Shown here piece by piece: positions 35,639 through 48,061 of a stretch of 64,000 nucleotides of DNA. Under the pieces are notes generated by a model that was not told where the DNA came from, ran no database searches, and saw only the letters and a program-made list of their open reading frames with translations. The position numbers and the translations under genes were made by a program. Source of the stretch: Sorex araneus (Eukaryota > Chordata > Mammalia > Eulipotyphla > Soricidae); the NCBI RefSeq assembly GCF_027595985.1, contig NC_073312.1, positions 10,848,926 to 10,912,925 on the forward strand, given 5' to 3'. Each line of letters starts with the position of its first letter. Within the stretch, counting starts at the first letter, position 1.

Positions 35639-37184
35639 TGCTGGCTTGGGTTATAAACATAAAAGGGTAAAACAAAAGATTTGGTAGTGACACTGTATTT
35701 TATATCATGGCTGTGCTGGTAGGTACATGAATCTATACGTTTGCTAAGACTAACAAAATTGTATGTTTAAGGGGATTAATTTTATTGTATGCATGCAGCT
35801 TTTACTTCCATACACCTGCCTTCCAAAAAGAGCAGTAACAAAAATGAAGTTCTCTATAAGGTAACAATACCCACCTAAATAAAAGTAGTCTCAAGTAGAA
35901 GACTAAATAAAGCCGTATACAAGGCATGCTTACAGGCAGAAACAGAGGATATTACAAACTTGAGGTATATATGTAAGGAGGTAAGGAAATTTTTAAATCC
36001 AGCAGAACCAGCTCCAAAGTCTTTCTTTACTACTTTAGAGAATGAAAAAGCAATGAAACAGAGGAGGTACTGGGTGACCAAACAGGCAAATGACCCCCAG
36101 AAAGAGAGACACTGAGTGTGGGCAGACGCTGACACAGGTTCGAGTCTCCAGGCTGAGAAAACTGGCATTTATAAAATTAAAGGAAGTAGTAAAAATCAAT
36201 AGTGCTCTTATTTTCCAGATTGGAAGAGTTGTTGTATTGTTAAAGGGTATAACTTCTTTTTATTTCTCCAGAGCCCTTAATTTCCATCTTTTGCTTCTTT
36301 CTTATCTGAAAAGTTGTAAACCCTTCCAACATTTTTTTTCTCACTCAATAGTCTCTATGGAAAATTCTTAGAAATTTTCAAATAACGGTACATATGCTAT
36401 TAGTACAAAACAAAGAAACCTTCACATACCAGAAGATTCTAATACTGCCAAAATTAGTCAACAGTACAAAAAAATTAGCCAATTATTTTCTTAAGCAAGA
36501 AATAACAATGATTATTAAACCTAATCAAAATATTAAACACTCATATGATCCAATAAAAATTTCTAAATAAAATACTGGTAAAAATAATAAACATAACATT
36601 AAGTAAATAAAATACATTAAGACCAATTAGGATTTACTCCAGGAATTAATGTTGGGTTGCCTATTAGAAATTCTTCAGTATAATTGACCACATTAATATT
36701 TCCAAGTAGAATGATCTGATTATGCCCAGAGGTACTTAAAAGAGCTTTGAAATATTCGAAGTTTACTTGCAATATGTAAAAATCAGAACAAGCTATTATG
36801 CTTTCTACTAATTAAAAACACACATATAAGCATCTTATTTATTGGGTGGCCCTTGAGTCAATCTGCTTACTGTAAAGAACAAAGTTGCTTAATGTATCAA
36901 ATTCGTTAAACTATTTTGATGGAAAAACCAACAATTGAAATTAATTCTAGAAACTAATCTAGAATAAAAATAGAGAAATAAAAAGTTGAAATGACAGTTA
37001 CTGACTTTTTCAAGCAATTTGACAACAGACTTGAAAAACATGAGTTAATGACAAAACTAATTCAACAAAATAATTAAATCAAGTGGAAATATACAAAATT
37101 AGGACACAATTTTAAAAGCCTTAATGGTAAGGAACATGACTTTTTCCTTATATAGAAAGTGAAAAATGTGAATTCCTGTGCTGA

Positions 37185-37410
37185 GGGGGAAACTCAAAGG
37201 GCTAAAGGTCACAGGCTGTGTCTGCAGAAGCCCTGGGTTCCAGCCCTGGCACCATATAATCCCTGACACTGCATAGTCCACCAACAGGACAAGGAGTAAT
37301 CAACACCGTGCACTTCCCCCTCAACATATCAAGGAGTAACCAAAAGCCACTGAGAGTACCAACCTCCCCCTCCCACAAGCAAAGCAAAGCAAAACAAAAC
37401 AAAACCACTC
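37185..37410 (+). mobile_element. Old SINE, type A-like head, altered body
   Basis: B box ctgggttccagccctggcac, partial body matches (gacaaggagtaatcaac, tatcaaggagtaacc) and an A-rich tail with caaag and caaaa units. Diverged. Confidence 0.5.
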
Positions 37411-37451
37411 ATTCTGAAATGTTATCTCCAAATGAGATAAACTTCATCTTA

Positions 37452-37697
37452 GCACCGTCGCACTGTTGTCCTGTTGTTCATCGATTTGCTCGAGCGTGCA
37501 CCAGTAACATCTCCATTGTGAGACTTGCTGTTACTGTCTTTGGCATGTTGAATACACCACGGGGAGCTTGTCAGGCTCTGCCATGTGGACGGGATACTCT
37601 CGGTAGCTTGCCTGGCTCTCTGAGAGGGATGGAGAAATCAACCCAGGTCGGCCTTGTGCAAGGCAAACGCCCACCCATTGGGCTATTGCTCCAGTCC
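37452..37697 (-). mobile_element. SINE type B with target-site duplication
   Basis: aaacttcatctta (37439-37451) and aaacttcatttta (37698-37710) flank the copy. The tail side is gcaccgtcgcactgttgtcc with no T run. The body is near consensus up to the head ctattgctccagtcc. Confidence 0.92.
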
Positions 37698-38059
37698 AAA
37701 CTTCATTTTACCCCAACAAAAACACTTACATCCTTTTCTGATATTAGATTATGAAACTCGTATTAAAATATAAGCACTTATAAGAAAACTCTCAGATGTT
37801 CCTTTTTCAGGAAAGCCCTAGGAAAACAAAGGGTGACTAGCTCTACTAACTAAATATTAAAACATTCTATCCATTTTCTTAAATAATGAAAACAGTGTAG
37901 TGCTGAAAAATAAACAGATTAGTGGGGCACAGAAAACAGAAATAAACCACTTAGTACATGCTAATGGCGGCGCCTCAAATCACTGGAGAGAAGAAAGATA
38001 AACTTTTAATAAATAGTATTTGGAGCACTATATAGTGATTTGCTATGACTATAATTTGG

Positions 38060-39185
38060 ATAAAGTTAAATTTGGATATATATTTTACAGAATATATAAA
38101 AATATATCCTAGCTAGTTCAGAGGTTAAAATATAGAAACCCTATAAAGACAAAATGAATGCATGGGTAAATGCCTTTCAAAGCAAGTTGTGCGAGAAGAT
38201 TTTTAAATATGGCTCAAAATACAAATGTAATAGGGAAGTATTAAATTCATTTACACTTTTGAAAAAATGCAAAGCAAAAAAAAAGTAAGTCAAAAGATGA
38301 AAGAAACTCTGGGATAAAATAACTGCCCATATATCAAGATGAAAGATCTAATATTCCAAATATCCAAAGAAATTTATAGGCAAGGGAAAATAAAAGACAA
38401 AAGCCCTGATTTTTCTAATGGGAAATGTCATATTCAGGCAGAACACAGGAAAAAAATATGCAAATTATTCCGAAACATATGAAAAATGCCCAATTGTTCT
38501 CATAATAAAAACCTTACAGATTTTCTATACAGGAATATAATTTTCCATCTATCATATTGGTAAGACTTCAAAATTGTATTCACACACTACTTGGATGAGG
38601 CTGTGGGAAACAGGTGTACTCAAATTTTGCTGGTAGAATTCCAAAATAGTTAAATCTCAATAGAGGAGAATTTGGCAATAATCTAACAAAACCACATTTA
38701 TATTCTCCTTTTGATCCTGGTGTCCCACATCAGTAATTTACCTTACAAAGAGAAAATAACATATGCACAAAATTATTTATTAGATACTGTAATCACAAAA
38801 GGCCAGAAACTTGTGTCCATACTTACACTGTTGAATAAATAGAATAGCAATACAATGTGACATTATACAGTACAGAAGGAATAAAGATGACATCTTTTTA
38901 CTAACAAGATATATTGTTAAATGCGAGCAGATAGATATAAAAGATTATAGTGCTTACATTTGTGAAAGAGATATATAACAAGATACATATATATTTTTGT
39001 AAAAACAATGCATTAAAGAAAAATAAACCACAACCTATTGAAAATGGTAACTACAGAAGTAGATGAAACTAGGGTGGGATAGATTTAGAACAGAATGAAA
39101 TTCATGTGGGTGTGTTTTTACATTTGCTTTTGACTTATGAGTCCTACTGACATCTTGCATACTCAAAAAAATAAGTTAAATCAAT
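38060..39185 (+). mobile_element. Ancient L1 (L1M-like) ORF2 end and 3' part
   Basis: The order typical of old L1 3' ends is visible: ttggatgaggctgtgggaaa, gaatttggcaataatc, gacatctttttactaacaag, attgttaaatgcgagcag and a final stretch with tcttgcatactcaaaaaaat. All frames are broken and limits are approximate. Confidence 0.55.
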
Positions 39186-39605
39186 GAGTTTGAGGGGAAA
39201 ACCATCAAGCTTAAAACAAGATAACACCTGAATTAAAAGCAAACTGAATATAGTAAACCTAAGTGTATTTCAAATTTCTAATCATAGAGGAAAATTAAAA
39301 GATAATTCTAGTAATTTTCAAACACTGTAGTTTGCACACCCTCTGTGGAATATGCTGAAAGGCCTTAAGAATTCCAAAGGAATCTTAAATTTTATTTTGT
39401 GTGTATGTTATTAGCAGGGAGAAAAGAATACCACTAAAACTATTTTGCTAAACTGTAGAACTTAGGAAATGGGTAATTTGCGTTGATTTTAAGAACAAGA
39501 GTTTTCACTAGGAGAAGGGAAATACTGTATAGAATGGGGAGCAGAAGACACATCCTGTTATTTTCAATTTGTATTGGAAGGTATCTCTGTTAGATACCTT
39601 CTAAC

Positions 39606-40166
39606 AGGCAGTCTCTTGCCCGAGTTCCAGGCTGTCTTCCCCCGGGCCCGTCAGAGGGGATGGGTTCCAGCTTCCTTCCCTGCCCCAAGCAGAGCTCCCA
39701 GTGGCCAAAGACCACCGAAACCTAGCACAGCCATGCTCAAGGCCCCTCTCCACATGTTCAAACAAGCCTCACACATGAAGGTACTGGCAGAGGAACCCAG
39801 GTGTGTGTAATCCCATCAATGGCCAAGATCCAGAGACTTAAAAGCAAGCTCCCAGAAGCGTGGGGCTGCTTCGTGACCGCACAGTATCTTATAACCTACT
39901 TCTCCCTCTGGGAGAAACTAGCAAGCTACTGAGAATTTCCTGCCCACTTGAGACAGCCTCTCAAGCTTCCCGTGGTGTATTCATATGCTAAAGCCAGGAA
40001 CAAGTTGGATCTCATTCCCCTGACCCTAAAAGAGCCAAAAAGAGCAATGCTGCATCTTTGGGAAGGCCGAGTGGAGAGAGGCTTCTAAAATCTCAGGGAT
40101 AGGAAGAATGGGGAGGTTAGTGAGCCCGCTCGAGAAATCAACGATCAATGGGATTTCGTGATTCGC
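39606..40166 (+). mobile_element. Composite retroposon, copy 1
   Basis: A GC-rich 5' segment (39606-39890) aligns with the reverse complement of 46046-46410. Shared blocks are tctcttgcc, ctgtcttc, cacagccatgctcaaggcc, gcagaggaacccaggtgtg and tggccaagatccagagact. The 3' segment follows (ctagcaagctactgagaatt, cttcccgtggtgtattcat, aatctcagg, gcccgctcgagaaatc) and matches the type B SINE body with extra sequence inserted. Relative to copy 2, about 130 bp is absent after gtgtg at about 39807. A frame with MLKAPLHMFKQ and MKVLAEEPRC runs through the 5' part. Confidence 0.7.
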
Positions 40167-40439
40167 TTTTCATGTGATTAGAAGGTATCAGTACAAACTG
40201 CTGATTTTTACAAAGTGGGATTTTTACTTCTGTCCATGTGAAGTGCTCAGAAGCAAAGGCACCCGGCAACAATGAACATTTCTAGTCTGCTAAATAGAGC
40301 TTCAGAGTACCATTTTCAGTGAAAAGATACCAGATTCTTGGAAGAAATCCTCAATTCCAGGATTGAAGGAAGTGAAATATAAGGCAAATCTGGAATATCT
40401 ATTGCACCAGAAAGTGATTACAAAAAAAAAAAAATCCCA

Positions 40440-41450
40440 CAAACCACCCCCCCAGACTAATGTGAACTTGTCGAGAAACAAGAGAAATAAATTTTAAGGT
40501 TATACCTCTGGCCAATATTTGGGATAATGTGACTATAAAAATAATAATGAATAACAACACATGAAATTTTTAAGAAGTTCATTAATCCATAGAAAATCTG
40601 AAGATACTAATGAGAGCGGGGAGGGGAAAAGGGAACTTTCTGAAACAGAATTTTATAAACTAAGAAATCCCATTACTAGAAAATCACCATTTTGTAGACA
40701 CTGCTAGAAGAAATGAACCAGGGAAGAAGCATTAATGGATACTGAAATGAAATAACTGGGTGAAAAGTCATAATAGGAAAAGTCTCAGAGCACAAGCCTT
40801 AAAAGAACTGTCCCCTAAATCACATATTAATTACCAATAGTCAAGAGTGTTTTCGTCCTGGAGAAATTAGCAGACATAATTGTAACTATGAAACGACACC
40901 TAACTTTACAAAAAAAGAAACAAATAAAGTGATATTGTATAGCTTCTGATACAATGCTCTGTGGACAAGCATCCTTCCAGATGATGTTTTACCTGAATCT
41001 AATCTCAAGGGATCAGATGCATGCAATTTGAGAGACATCCTATAAAAGAACTGGCCTGGACTCCAAATAATTATGAGGATTAATTATAAAAATCACTATT
41101 AATATAAATGGAGAACTGAATATAAACGCCAAATATGATGACAGTGCTCTAGTGAGGATAATTTTTAGTGTGTTAGTTGTGGTGATGTAGAAACTGTCAA
41201 GAACTGTCACAGTATTTAAGGATGAAATTTTGTCATCTGCAACTAAACCTAAAATGATGCAGATAGAAAGATGGGAAGATACATGAATAAAGCATTCACA
41301 GGTGTAATCTGAACTACTTATAGTTCTATTTTTAAAATAAATCTTGGGCATTCTACAAAAACCACTATCAATTTGAAATATATGAAATGAAATGGATACA
41401 TTGCTAGAAAATATGTAACTTCCCACATTGATTCTATGAGTTCTAAGTGT
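40440..41450. other. Probable very old repeat, unclassified
   Basis: AT-rich sequence with a stretch (41140-41400) that loosely resembles the 3' portion of an ancient mammalian retroelement. The 128-codon minus frame at 41040-41426 has no features I recognise and is treated as chance. Confidence 0.25.
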
Positions 41451-42039
41451 TAAATAAAATGATTTAGCACTTCCACATGCATTATGGCATAGGTACCATT
41501 TCTATCCACTAAAGAGCAATATTCAATATCAAGGTGCCCCTAAGAGTGCGGTTCTCGAAAGGGATGGGAAAACATGTTCTTTCCAGGTAAAGTTTATTGT
41601 GCGATAAGCTTTTGGGAATTAAATAGTAAACAGGACTTCTGAAAGAATTATAAAGTCGGATACATAGACAAGCTGTTAAATATGAGCATCAGATGTTTAC
41701 ACAAGCATAAAATCCCTTGCAGTAAACATTTTAACAAAGGAAGGTAAAATGGAGAGTTGGAATGTACTGTGAATACAATGGTCTTAACGAAATTAAGACT
41801 TCATTCTAATAAACTTATTTTTTTTTATAAAATGTTAAGAGTTCTTTCTTCCCACTCTATCAATACTTTCTCCTCCCTCTTTTCAGTTCAAATGCAGTAA
41901 GGTTATATAAAACCCGTCATGCCCGTCAGAATGGGGCGGTGACCACTTTTCCTTTCAGTTAGCTCACAATAAAGAATGAGAGACTACTGATATTAGGAGG
42001 GCATTTAGAAGGAATTATAAGGAGCATTTCCCTATTCAG

Positions 42040-42320
42040 CTTATAATCAAGCAGTAGAATTTAGATCTGCACTTAAAAGAAAAGATTGCTGTTGCTCGCT
42101 CTGAGAGAGGCTGGATGATAATGGTATGAATATTAATACACTCGCAGGCGGCCTGAGCTGCGGCACATGCTTCAGTGCCTGCATGGATTGCCCGGCTGGG
42201 TGGAGGAGGCCCTTCATGTCACTGCACAGCAACGGACAGTTTACCTGGCTAGTGTCACCTTCCTCTGAATCCTCAGGTGAGAGGATGAGCCCACAGAACC
42301 AGCGGGTTTAGTAGAACTTT
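42040..42320. other. GC-rich island in AT-rich intron
   Basis: About 200 bp with several CpGs, a 61-codon plus frame from ATG at 42126, and a strong donor-like site (tcctcag|gtgaga at about 42275). Could be a conserved non-coding element or an exon of an antisense transcript. The sequence alone does not decide. Confidence 0.3.
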
Positions 42321-42484
42321 TCCTCCACGCGTTCTTATGATTTCTCTAGATTTGGATTTCTGACGCCACCTTCCAGTGCCATGGCAAAGTCTTATGTAAA
42401 AAGCTCACTCAGTTTTAGCTGTAGAACTGTCCTCGAAGTTCAGAGAGCAGAACTGGTACCTTATTTTTCTTTCTTAAAAAACTT

Positions 42485-42765
42485 ATTCATCTCTGTGGGA
42501 GAGCAGTATAGCTATATACCCAGAGCACAGACTCAACAGCACTGAAAACATGAGATCTAAGCTGCGACCACCAAACTATGGACCGTGCTGGTTGAGGTGG
42601 CAGGCAGAGGGAGGGAGGGGGCGGAGTGGGGGCGGGGATGAATATGGGAACTGGTGGAGGGGAGTTGACACATTAGTGTTGAAATATTGTATGTCCCAAA
42701 CTCAACTATCAGTAACTTTGTAAATCGTGATTCATTAATTAAACTTAAAAATTTATTAACCTCCT
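42485..42765 (+). mobile_element. L1 3' UTR fragment
   Basis: Contains the L1 3' terminal blocks cggggatgaatatgggaact, ggtggaggggagttgacaca and gtaactttgtaaatcgtgat. A G-rich tract lies at 42610-42640. Plus strand. Confidence 0.65.
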
Positions 42766-42944
42766 TTTTAGTGAACTTTAATTTAAAATGAGATTTTCCA
42801 AATTACTCTTACTATTTTAATTGGTATTACTTTGAACTGATTAATTGGTATTACTTTGAACTACACTGATTCACATGACTGTATTTTAGGAGTAAGACAT
42901 ATGTGATCACATCACACTCACACCAAAGCAATCTACTGATTGTC

Positions 42945-44095
42945 CCTGATCTGTCACTGGGTATTTGGATTATTTCTATATTTTAGGTAGAAAAAAATCA
43001 TGGCAATAAACAGAGGAGTGCATATGTAGGCAAAATTAGTAATTTTGTGCCCTTTGGATAGATACCTAGGAATAGAATTTCTGGATGAAAATGGCAGGAT
43101 TCTTTTGAATACAATTCCATAGAAGCCACATCCCACAGTGCTCGGGAGGCCTGAGCCCAGATGAAAAAAGCCCCTTTTCTTTTCTCTACTCTCCCCAGCC
43201 AATATTTTCTCTGGTCTTTGCAAACACAGACCATTATCAGAGGTCTTAGGTGATATCTCATTGTTATTTTGATTTATATTTTCTTGGAAAGAAATTGATA
43301 ATGAGCATTTTCCACAGGCTAGTAGACTACCTAAATTTCTTTGGTGAATGCCTATTCAGCTCTTCTGCCCATTTTTGATGGGATTGTTTGTTTTATGCTG
43401 GCAAGTTCAGTTAGTTCTTTGTGTAAACTCAGTATCAGACTTTTATTGAACCTATAACACAGAAAAGCTTTTTCCATCAGTAGAATGTATTTTCATTTTA
43501 ATGATAGTGGCTTTCATAGTGAAAAATCTTTTCAGTTTGATGTAATCTCATTTGTTTATTTTTGTTTCCCTTGTTGTAGAAATCCCCAAAGACCTATATA
43601 AAACCAATATTACAGCGTACTTCTTCTATGTATTCTGTGGTTTTAGAAGCATCCAAAACTTTCATTTATTTTGTGTATAGAGATAAAGTTTTTCCACAAA
43701 ATCTCTTGAAAACACTTTTATTTCTCCATTGCATGTTCTAAACACCTCCAGTATAAATTAATTCTGCTTATTTTATGGTACATTTCTGAGCTACCAATTC
43801 TATTCCACTGATCTGTGCATTTATTTTTATTCTAATGCAAAGCTTTATAGTTGGTTTGAATGTAATGAACAAGATGTGTCCGTTTTTTTTTCTAAAGATT
43901 ATTTTGGCAATTTAAGGTTTCCTCTGGCTTCATTAAAAATTCACTAATGTTTCTTCTATTTCCTTGAAGAAATTTTGATAGAATTTATGTTAGAAATATC
44001 ATAGAAATAGATAGAAATTATGTTAGAATTTTGACAGAAATTACACTGATTTTGGAAGAATGCCAATTGTAAACCATGTTAGTTCTATTCCATGA
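42945..44095 (-). mobile_element. Ancient L1 ORF2 fragment, antisense
   Basis: Antisense ORF2 signatures: ggcaataaacagaggagtgc (42999), gatatctcattgttattttg (43252), ttgatgggattgtttg (43375) and tttcagtttgatgtaatctc (43530). Internal stops throughout. Confidence 0.65.
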
Positions 44096-44179
44096 GCATG
44101 AGATAGGAGAATGAAGGAAAATGTTCACCCAAATTCTAGGACATAAATTCATTTGCTAAAAAATTTAGGCGTATTTAGT

Positions 44180-44560
44180 GGAGGAGGAGGTAACCCCATG
44201 GCTAAAGTGCTTGCCTCGAAAGCCTAAGGCTGTATGTTCACTCATGAGTGTTGGTACATGGGCTGAGCGTGGCAGCACTGCTGAACTGGGGAGCTCAAAT
44301 GACCTCCATCCAGACAGCCGTCAGACGTGCGTGAGCACTGCAACCAAAAGGTGAGCTTCCCAGAACTCAAAGATCATATGTGTGAAGGCTGTATCCAGTG
44401 TGCGACTCTCGGCAAACATGTGTGCGCACCACAACTAGAGGAGAGTGACTCCAGTGAGCATCACACCTAAAGATGGAAGCAACACAAAAGAGCCTGTGTG
44501 ACTCCCAGACACTGTAGCATCAACAGACGAAAGAGATAGGAGAAATAAATTAAAAAGTAG
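44180..44560 (+). mobile_element. tRNA-headed SINE with a long, unusual body
   Basis: The head resembles type A (ccatggctaaagtgcttgcc), but the body of about 330 bp is different. It contains several loosely related units (gtgagcactgcaacc, gtgcgcaccacaact, gtgagcatcacacct), then an A-rich tail agaaataaattaaaaa. The L1 insertion point lies within this tail. Confidence 0.5.
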
Positions 44561-44567
44561 ATATATT

Positions 44568-44780
44568 TTAAAGTGAAAGTAAAGTGAAATTTATCAGTTA
44601 CACAGGCGGGGTGGGGGGCCGGGGAGGTGGGTGGGTGGGTGGGAGTTATACTGTGATTCTTGTTAGTGGAATGCGCACTGGTGAAGGGATGGGTGTTCGA
44701 GCATTGTATAACTGAGACTTAAACCTGAAAGCTTTGTAACTTTCCACATGGTGATTCAATAAAAGAATAAATTTTTAAAA
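44568..44780 (+). mobile_element. Short 5'-truncated L1 with target-site duplication
   Basis: The L1 3' UTR end is flanked by aaaaagtagatatattt (about 44552) and aaaaagtagatacattt (about 44778). It holds a G-rich tract (44605-44643, several gggt repeats) and the terminal blocks gggtgttcgagcattgtata and ctttccacatggtgattcaa. Confidence 0.85.
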
Positions 44781-44939
44781 AAGTAGATACATTTCATTGC
44801 AGTCTTTTGCTTCCATAGAAAAGATACATAATTTTGCCTCCTAGTTCTTAGCAGAAATATATCAAATATATTTCCTCACCAGAATATGCATGCCAATTAA
44901 TGCCATTTAAAATAAATATGTAATAGTCCAAGAGGTTAC

Positions 44940-45400
44940 ACCACATTTAACTTGATCCTTCCTTTATGGCACCCCAGTAAGTGGTTTCTCTTTTTATCTA
45001 CCACAAATAACAATATTGATATTTTGTACATACTCTTCTTTTAAAATGCAGAAATATTCTGCTTGATACAGAACTAATAAGTTCAACTATTGAGCCAAGT
45101 GGAATAAATATTTTAAGGTGTTTGCAATAAAGTTAGGTATATCAAATTGTATTACGTGTAAATGTGCTCTACAGTTTACATCAGCAATCTATAAGCAGTC
45201 TCTAAACACCTCCTTGCAATCTTGATGATGGCCATATAAGAATATATCCTAAATTTTAAGAGAAAAAATAATATTCAATGGTGTTAATTTGCATTTCATT
45301 GCTGAGCTGTATGATGACTACCTGTTTTATGCATCTTGGTATACTTAGAGTAGGCTTAATAAATGTCTATTTGACAAATACACTAATGAAAAATTGATTT
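44940..45400 (-). mobile_element. Ancient L1M-like fragment, antisense
   Basis: The order around tacatcagcaatctataagc, then ccttgcaatcttgatgatgg, ggtgttaatttgcatttcat and gctgagctgtatgatgac follows antisense ORF2 near its end. Strongly diverged. Confidence 0.5.
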
Positions 45401-45540
45401 TCAGGTTCAGAACTTTTTTATCAGTTAATTTAATAAATTGTAATTCTTGATCATAATTACTTAATTTGTAATTATTCATACTTTCATTCATAAGTTTCAT
45501 TTCATAAGTTCATTCTTTCATACTTTTTTTTAAATATATA

Positions 45541-46410
45541 TCAGTGTATCACTGTTATCCCGTTGATCATCAATTTGCTAGAGTGGGCCCCAGTAGCATG
45601 TCCATTCGTCCTAGTCCTGAGATTTTATTTTATTTTATTTTATTTATTTATTTTTGCTTTTTGGGTCACACCCAGTGATGCACAGGGGTCACTCCTGGCT
45701 CTGCACTCAGGAACTACCCCTGGCGGTGCTCAGGGGACCATATAAGATGCTGGGAATTGAACCCGGGTCAGCCGCATGCAAGGCAAACACCCTACCCACT
45801 GTGCTATAACTCCAGCCCCAAGCCCTGAGATTTTAGCAGTTTCTCTTTACTCATTATTCCCAGTGGTGCCACATTGGAGGCTCTTTCAGGGCCAGGGAAA
45901 TGAGACCCATCATTGTTACTGTATCTGGCATACCGAATACGGCACAGAGAGCTTGCCAGGCTCTGCCATGCAGGCAAGATGCTCTCAGTAGCTTGCCAGG
46001 TTCTCTGAGAGGGAGAACTAGACTATAAGAGGTTATGCGGCTGCAAAAAAGCTTCCGGGAGCTTTGTTTTATAGTCTCTGGATCTTGGCCATTGATGGGA
46101 TGACACGGCCCAGGGGCAGTTTGTGGGTGTGGCTGCCAAGCAACTGGAAAATGGGGTATCTGGGCGGAAGAAGCTCAGTCCTGATCTGAGCAGGCTTGGA
46201 GATCTCAACCACGGGTCCCGCACACCTGGGTTCCTCTGACAGTTCCTTCATGCGCGGGGCTCATTGGAACGTGTGGAGAGTGGCCTTGAGCATGGCTGTG
46301 GAGCCATATGGAGGTCTTCAGCTGCTTCTGCTTGGGGTGGGGAGGGAAACTCAACCCGGCCCCCTCCAAGGGCCCTAGTGAAGACAGTCAGGAACAGTGG
46401 CAAGAGACAT
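45541..46410 (-). mobile_element. Composite retroposon, copy 2, split by a SINE
   Basis: From the left (3' end): tatcactgttatcccgttga, gctagagtgggccccagtag, then the type A SINE, then tgttactgtatctggcatac, ttgccaggctctgcc and the GC-rich 5' part to about 46410. The 5' part is fuller than copy 1 (extra 46085-46215). The frame with MKELSEEPRC and SKPAQIRTELLPP on the minus strand corresponds to that of copy 1, but copy 2 has an in-frame stop just upstream. Confidence 0.7.
45628..45823 (-). mobile_element. SINE type A inside the composite retroposon
   Basis: cctgagatttta at 45616-45627 and 45824-45835 is an exact target-site duplication. The tail side is a tttta/ttta repeat run (45628-45654). 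The body and head are near consensus (gctttttgggtcacaccca, gctataactccagcccc). Confidence 0.93.
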
Positions 46411-46574
46411 ATTTTATATATGGGGATTTTAAATCTTCTATATTAAACCCATCAATAATATCCTTTTAATTTTCTTGATCACAAAATATTTTTTTCTACT
46501 TTGTAAATAAACATACTTGCCTCATAAGACCCCTATATTTTTCTGCTTTTTGAATTTTAGGCAACATAATGTAA

Positions 46575-46745
46575 AGTACTATTACTGATAGGGTCTCAAC
46601 ACCACAATCTCCACCAGATTGTCTCCCCATAAACCTACCTCCCTCCCATCCCCATTCTCTTTAGAGTGAACTCAGTTCTGTACAACGGTTCTTTCTAGGC
46701 TCTGTTGCCTTTGGCCATTCTCTATGTTTCAAGAAATTTTAGAAT
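46575..46745 (-). mobile_element. L1 3' fragment, antisense
   Basis: Blocks aacaccacaatctccaccag and ctccctcccatccccattct are the antisense of L1 3' UTR sequence, comparable with 24790-24900. Confidence 0.5.
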
Positions 46746-46751
46746 CAGTCC

Positions 46752-46902
46752 TTTAGACCTGAGAAACAGTACAGGGATCAAGGCACTTAACCTGCATGTG
46801 GTCAACCCAGGTACAATCCCAGAACCACAGAGTCCCCTGAGAATACAGCCTGGAATAGTTTACTAGGTATTCCCTCCTAAACAACCTCAAATAAAAAAAA
46901 TT
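46752..46902 (+). mobile_element. SINE type A, old
   Basis: Head gacctgagaaacagtacagg, then cctgcatgtggtcaacccag, a shortened body, and an A run at the end. Confidence 0.6.
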
Positions 46903-48061
46903 AAGTCCCTTCTAATTGCCAGATTTTACATTTGGCTTCCTTAATTATTCCTATACTCACTGACATGAATGTTATTTTGTTGGCATTTAAAACCAAAATA
47001 TTCTATTTAAAAAATTATAACTCACTTCTTTCATACACAATTTACTTCTGCAAATAAATGTTAAGTGATGTTGTTGTGAAGTGAAGGCAGAATTATACAT
47101 TTTCTATCATTCCTTTTTCTTTTGTAAAAACATTATTAAGTTTAGAGAGATGAAAGAGAAGAGAAAGAAAAAGAGATACATATTCAAGAGACAACACAAG
47201 CTTCTTCAGTGTGGGAAAAGGCAGAATGATAGATTTTTCTGGCTACTCTCCCTACATCTGGGCTCCCAGCAGACAGGTGAGCATCTCACTGACCTGTGCA
47301 ACTGCACCACAAAAGTCTGCTGAGATGGGGGAGGCAAGAGAGGGGTGCCACAAGCACTGGCTCTCCAAATGTAGGGTTGATTCTGGTTAACTATATCCTT
47401 TGAATACATATCTTTTATCTTCTTCCCTGGCCCCATGTCAAAATGGCAACTTACAAATATAAGCAGATGAAAGTGGGGGGAAAAATCTGTATTTGACATC
47501 TAAAAATTCCAATAAATTCTGAAAATGAATACTGACACATTACATATGTCTTGTACAATAAACAAAATCAGATCCAAATTGAGGAGACAAATATTCAATT
47601 TGCATTAGAATCAAACTTTATCAGAGCCCTCTCCTCCTGGTGGGTTGTCGCAGCCTCCACACCCAACCTATGCCATTTTAAGGACCCTCACTACAGCTCC
47701 TGAAGCGCGAGGCCACACAACAGATCTATTCAACAAACTATATGCTGCTTACAGTTATTCTTTGTGTCTTTCTGTGAGGATAGGCAGAGAAGACAGAAAG
47801 CAACCTGTAGCTTAATCCTGAAGCATCTTCCAGGGTGGTTAACTATTAAGATTCACCCCCAGCACAGCAAGAACACTAGAAAACCAATGGATGAAAACAT
47901 ATAGGCAACAGCTTGGGAACTGATAGCCTTGAAATCAGTTTTGCAAGAAGCATTAAAAGAGCTCCTTTAAAGAGAGGAGAAACTCTCCATAATGTGGCAG
48001 TGAGTATGGCACTCACGAATAGTGCATGTGCTTGTCCTCTGCTAGATAAAGAGAGTTTAAA

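Larger units (their letters stand above)
34022..37184. other. AT-rich intron flanks of exon 3
   Basis: Apart from exon 3 and the SINE at 35390-35638, nothing is recognised. Long AT-rich stretches at 34300-35000 and 36400-37150. Confidence 0.45.
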
